A stretch of DNA of 64,000 nt, taken from Glandiceps talaboti (lineage: Eukaryota; Hemichordata; Enteropneusta; Spengelidae). The notes beneath the pieces were generated by a model, which ran no database searches, was not told where the DNA came from, and was given only the letters and a program-made list of their open reading frames with translations. Below, piece by piece: positions 60,590 to 64,000 of this stretch (within the stretch, counting starts at the first letter, position 1; each line of letters starts with the position of its first letter). The DNA lies in assembly GCF_964340395.1 (NCBI RefSeq), contig NC_135560.1, forward strand, positions 8,471,098 through 8,535,097, in the 5' to 3' direction. Both the position numbers and the translations under genes were made by a program.

Positions 60590-61430
60590 CAAGTATGTGT
60601 GTCTGTGTGTGTATTTGAACTGCCTGACCAATTCAATTGGTTTGGTATTGGGTAGGAACTTTGTTTAGGTGTTGGAAAACCGTTTAAATGAAAATGATCA
60701 CATCAGAGATGTGCATTTTGGGTAAAAATGTGATTTTTGGTCAACAAATTTAAATTCCAAAGCTACTGGGCTGATTGGTCTGAAATTTGGTGGGGAATTT
60801 TCATAGGGATGTATATGTTAAGAATTGTTCATGATATGATTCCATGAGTGATATGCAAATTAGGTCTGGGTTTGGGTTAAAAACTTATCTCAAAAACTAC
60901 ATGGTGAATGGGGCTGAAATTTGGTGAGGATGTTTCAGGATGTGTTATTCTAAAGATATTTTTCAAAACATATTGACACAACTGGCCCTAGCAACCATGA
61001 CCATGAAGATGTTTATGAGGATGTGTCGATGGAGAAGTACTTAGAACATGGATCGTATCAACGATATGCAAATTAGGTCTTTAAACATGTAAAAAAAAGT
61101 ACTTGGTGAATGGAGCTGGCATTTGATGAATATGTTTCTAGAAGTGTAGAAGTTGTACAAACACAATATTGACACAAATGGCCTGGCAACCATGACCATT
61201 CAAATCCCAGTATATTTTGCAAGAATGATATTATTGGGACGGGATTAAACATTCTAAAATAGGCAAATATACCTCGAAACAAGATCACACCCATTGCAAT
61301 GACCAAATGTTTGTGTACCTGTTTAAGATAACAGGGTTAGACAGGCAAATTGACAAATGTCCAAGAAATATATATGCCTAGCAACAAGACCACACTCATA
61401 TGATGATGTCCAAATGGTTTATATCACAAG
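60590..61430 (+). repeat. Composite dispersed repeat at the outer end of the right arm
   Basis: It begins with a GTGTGT tract and ACCAATTCAATTGGTTTGGT, continues with TTTTTGGTCAAC units, then CCTAGCAACAAGACCACACT units. Same order as 4749-5890. Confidence 0.75.
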
Positions 61431-61626
61431 AAATGCCATTGGAACAATTTTTCTATATTTTTTTTTAAATCGCACGACATTTTTACCACCACCTAGGTAC
61501 ACTGTGGCTATCATACTGAAGAAAGGATGAACAAATTTAAAATTTGCCCATCTCATCCCAATGGTACAGAGAAAGAAACATAGAAAGCCAGATGAAAGAA
61601 GAACACAGACAGACAGGCAGGCAGGT

Positions 61627-61628
<2 letters not shown>

Positions 61629-61711
<83 letters not shown>
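61629..61711 (+). repeat. (CA)n microsatellite
   Basis: About 40 uninterrupted CA units between copy B and copy C. Confidence 0.97.
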
Positions 61712-61713
<2 letters not shown>

Positions 61714-61842
61714 GGAAGAAACCAGGCAGAAAGAATGTAGGCTGAAGGAAAGACAGGCAGACAAACAGATAGACAAATACATGATACACTGAAACTGTAC
61801 ACAAATATTCCCACAAACATGACATCCGTCACAATGCGTGTA

Positions 61843-61940
61843 CTCACTCACTCACTCACTCACTCACGCTATAGCAACTACCATTTGGCAGTTGCTATGA
61901 CATGAGTGAGTGAGAGAGTGAGTGGGTGATTGAGTGAGTG
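61843..61940. repeat. Hairpin: (CACT)n arm, GCTATAGCAACTACC / TGGCAGTTGCTATG core, (GAGT)n arm
   Basis: ACTCACTCACTC on the left mirrors GAGTGAGTGAG on the right around ATAGCAACT / AGTTGCTAT. It sits in the junction between copies B and C. Confidence 0.8.
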
Positions 61941-61974
61941 ACAAAGGGATGGATAGGCAAGTGGATAACCTAAA

Positions 61975-62045
61975 GGGAGCAGTGAGCATGTAATTGTTGA
62001 TTGGTTGATTGATCAATCAATCGATTGATTGGTTGATTGATTTAA
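61975..62045. repeat. GGGAGCAGTGAGCATGTAAT element with (TTGA)n palindrome
   Basis: Shares AGCATGTAATTG and the GATTGATCAATCAATC core with the palindrome at 34612-34688, but lacks the matching right arm. It abuts the left end of copy C. Confidence 0.65.
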
Positions 62046-62049
62046 ATCT

Positions 62050-64000
62050 GGTTTTTCATGTGTGAGTGTACAGTTCAGGTCTTTTTTCTATTGTTTCCTT
62101 ATGGTCTCTGTGTTATTGGTTTCTTCCCATCCGATGTACAGTCATTACATATTGGAAGAACAGTTTTATATTGTCTTTTTAAACTGATGTCACTATTTTT
62201 CACGAGACTTCACAATTTTCACAAAACTAGGTGGGGTCAGTTGACCGAAACCAAACAATTATTTTTTTACCAACATTGACATGCCTTTTTTCCTAAAAAA
62301 AACAAGAAAATGTTTAATACAGATGTTTCAGTGGCCTCTCAGCTTGTACCTTATTTGTACATCTTTTGTCATCTCTTCTTGTCATTACTCATGATTTTGA
62401 GTTTCCTCAGCATATCATTGTTTATTATAGCCATAACATTATGAAATATTATAAACTAATATGTTACTTAAACTTACAAACTCACATTAGCATGAGTATA
62501 AAATGAAATGACACCAGATATTAAAATAAAGCATCAGCTGAGGGTTCCAATGAATGTCGTCTCTCAATAACACAAAGAAAATTTATTTACCAAAGACATC
62601 ACACATCACACAAATATAAAGTAAGGGACGACAGCACAATGTCACACAAGGTCAATAAGCAAATTTCATTCATTTAGGGGATCTGGTATGAATGCAATTG
62701 CTGGACTTTATTTTCACATTTCTAACCAAATTCGAAAACGTTCACACCTTCGATGATAACAGGTCCTAGGTTCTATATTTACTACTGAGATATTGATAAG
62801 TTGATTAAAACTTACTTCTAGTGATATACAGTGCTGGGTTTCCAGTAGTTTTGTACTGTCATGTAATTTTGGTACATCATATATAAACGTGTCACTGTCG
62901 CACTTGTGAACATTCATTTAGGGGGAGGGGGTTTTGTCCTACACGAACAACGTCCGACATAAGGTGATAAGCAATTTACATTTAATGTGATATACCGTGT
63001 TGGGTTTCCAGTAGTATTGTAATATCATTACCATTACAATTTTCATCATGGCTTACATCATATATAAACATGTTACTGTTGCACTTGTGAAAGTTCATTT
63101 AGGGTGAGGGGGTTTTGTCCTACACGAACGACGTGTGACATTGTGAGATCATCCCTAACATTGCGCCTAGGTTTTAAACTACATTAATCAATAAATTAGA
63201 TAATTTCACCATGAAAAAAAAATTAACTGGAGGAAAACTGGCTTTAACGACAATGTAGATAACTCCTTAAGAATTATATTCAAAATCAATATCATGTTCT
63301 GACACCAACATACCGACTATGTGGTCTGAGAAGTGGAAACAGCTCCTTGCAAGTGTTAAGAACTCCAAAGAAATTACATTCAATTGAGTTTTCAGCTTGT
63401 TCTGGAAATGGTACTGTGCTCGCCACATATATGGAAAATAGAGAAATTGATGTAGTTGTTATGGAAATGATTACTTCATTAAATTACTGTGCCACTGCGG
63501 TTATCCTTAATATAAGACAGAATGTACAGAGATTCCTTACTTCCTATGGAAATGTTGGGAGGACAGTAGGATTGGGGTGAGGGGTGTAAAATACATCTAT
63601 GCACAAGGGAACCCAGTTACGTAGTAGGGAGGCACACAATTATTTGATATGCAAGAGTTGCAAACATGCATTGTTAACAAACCAATGCATTGTTAGGGAC
63701 TCAGCGAGTTAGCCAATGGAACGAGCCTACGTTATTGTTCAACTGCGCTCAGGAAGATGTTTTCTTAGAATTGCTTTGTTTACCTCAAAGTTTATTCACA
63801 AATATTGATTTCAAATGATTTTTCCAATTTTTAACAGCCCAATTAAGACAATTAACATGATGTTTAATAGCAAATCTTTCTCCCCTTAATGCTGTATGTA
63901 TACTTCCTTACATCGTATGCAATGGCTGCATTGTTCACCAAGACATCTAGCCCTCCATGTTTTTCTTCCAAGTGTTTCTTTAATCTGCGTATACTTTCTA
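62050..64000 (-). pseudogene. Carbonyl reductase copy C, 3'-truncated and splice-damaged, running off the window
   Basis: The minus-strand segment matches copies A and B from exon 2 (63912 to the window end, partial) through exon 3 (63426-63314) into intron 3, then stops near 62050, before the point where exon 4 would lie. Exon 3 is open (VPFPEQAENS, CNFFGVLNTC). Its acceptor, TAG in the other copies, reads TAT here just before GTGGCGAGC. The catalytic YxxxK exon is missing in this window. The orientation is that of copy A, and tail-to-tail with copy B. Exon 1 and most of exon 2 lie beyond the window. Confidence 0.82.
62820..63140 (-). repeat. Local duplication inside intron 3 of copy C
   Basis: A ~140-bp unit containing GGGTTTCCAGTAGT, TACATCATATATAAAC and GGGGGTTTTGTCCTACACGA occurs at 62820-62960 and again at 62987-63140. 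Copies A and B have one each. Confidence 0.8.

Larger units (their letters stand above)
54200..61430. repeat. Right arm of the carbonyl reductase palindrome
   Basis: Inverted match of 46255-53925. Near the centre the arms share GAAATCAGCAAAATTTGGG and its complement. The far ends share the TATCGTTGATACGAT-containing dispersed repeat. Confidence 0.9.

Overview
The window is nuclear DNA of an animal. Genes are split by GT-AG introns, the proteins are metazoan families, and the space between exons is AT-rich and crowded with simple repeats, MITEs, SINEs, a non-LTR retrotransposon and a DIRS-type retrotransposon. The gene set (GH3 beta-xylosidase-like, histamine N-methyltransferase-like, mitochondrial EF-G2, an MRH-domain sorting receptor-like protein, carbonyl reductases) fits an invertebrate. 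I lean towards a deuterostome such as a hemichordate or cephalochordate, but the sequence alone does not prove it.

Layout, left to right. (1) 0-1.2 kb: first exon of a GH3 glycosidase-like gene on the minus strand, possibly broken, and a LINE tail remnant. (2) 1.96-7.2 kb: a complete three-exon histamine N-methyltransferase-like gene on the minus strand (289 aa). Its large first intron holds a 110-bp tandem repeat. (3) 7.35-9.24 kb: a Harbinger-like MITE and a 5'-truncated LINE with an open RT frame. (4) 9.3-31.2 kb: the plus-strand gene for mitochondrial elongation factor G2 / ribosome-releasing factor 2 (GFM2). I reconstructed sixteen exons with consistent splice phases. Its second resolved intron carries an apparently intact 5-kb DIRS element with gag, RT-RNase H and tyrosine recombinase frames, inverted terminal repeats and an internal complementary region. 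(5) 31.2-38.5 kb: no gene seen; MITEs, microsatellites, a SINE, a palindrome and a CCAAT-bearing tandem repeat. (6) 38.56-45.28 kb: a minus-strand six-exon gene for a type I membrane protein of the cation-dependent M6P receptor / Atg27 kind (283 aa) ending in a YxxPhi sorting motif. (7) 46.25-61.43 kb: a large imperfect palindrome of about 7-kb arms around a spacer of about 275 bp. Each arm carries a complete six-exon carbonyl reductase (SDR) gene, so two 276-aa paralogues fire away from a shared central promoter. (8) 62.05-64.0 kb: a third carbonyl reductase copy, inverted relative to its neighbour, lacking the last exons and with a mutated splice acceptor. It runs off the window.

The most notable structures are the head-to-head carbonyl reductase palindrome (with an apparent catalytic Ser-to-Thr change in one copy, and insertions found in one arm only), the intact DIRS element inside GFM2, and several MITE/SINE families represented by more than one copy. 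All exon boundaries were read by eye from splice consensus, reading phase and family resemblance; no alignment was run.
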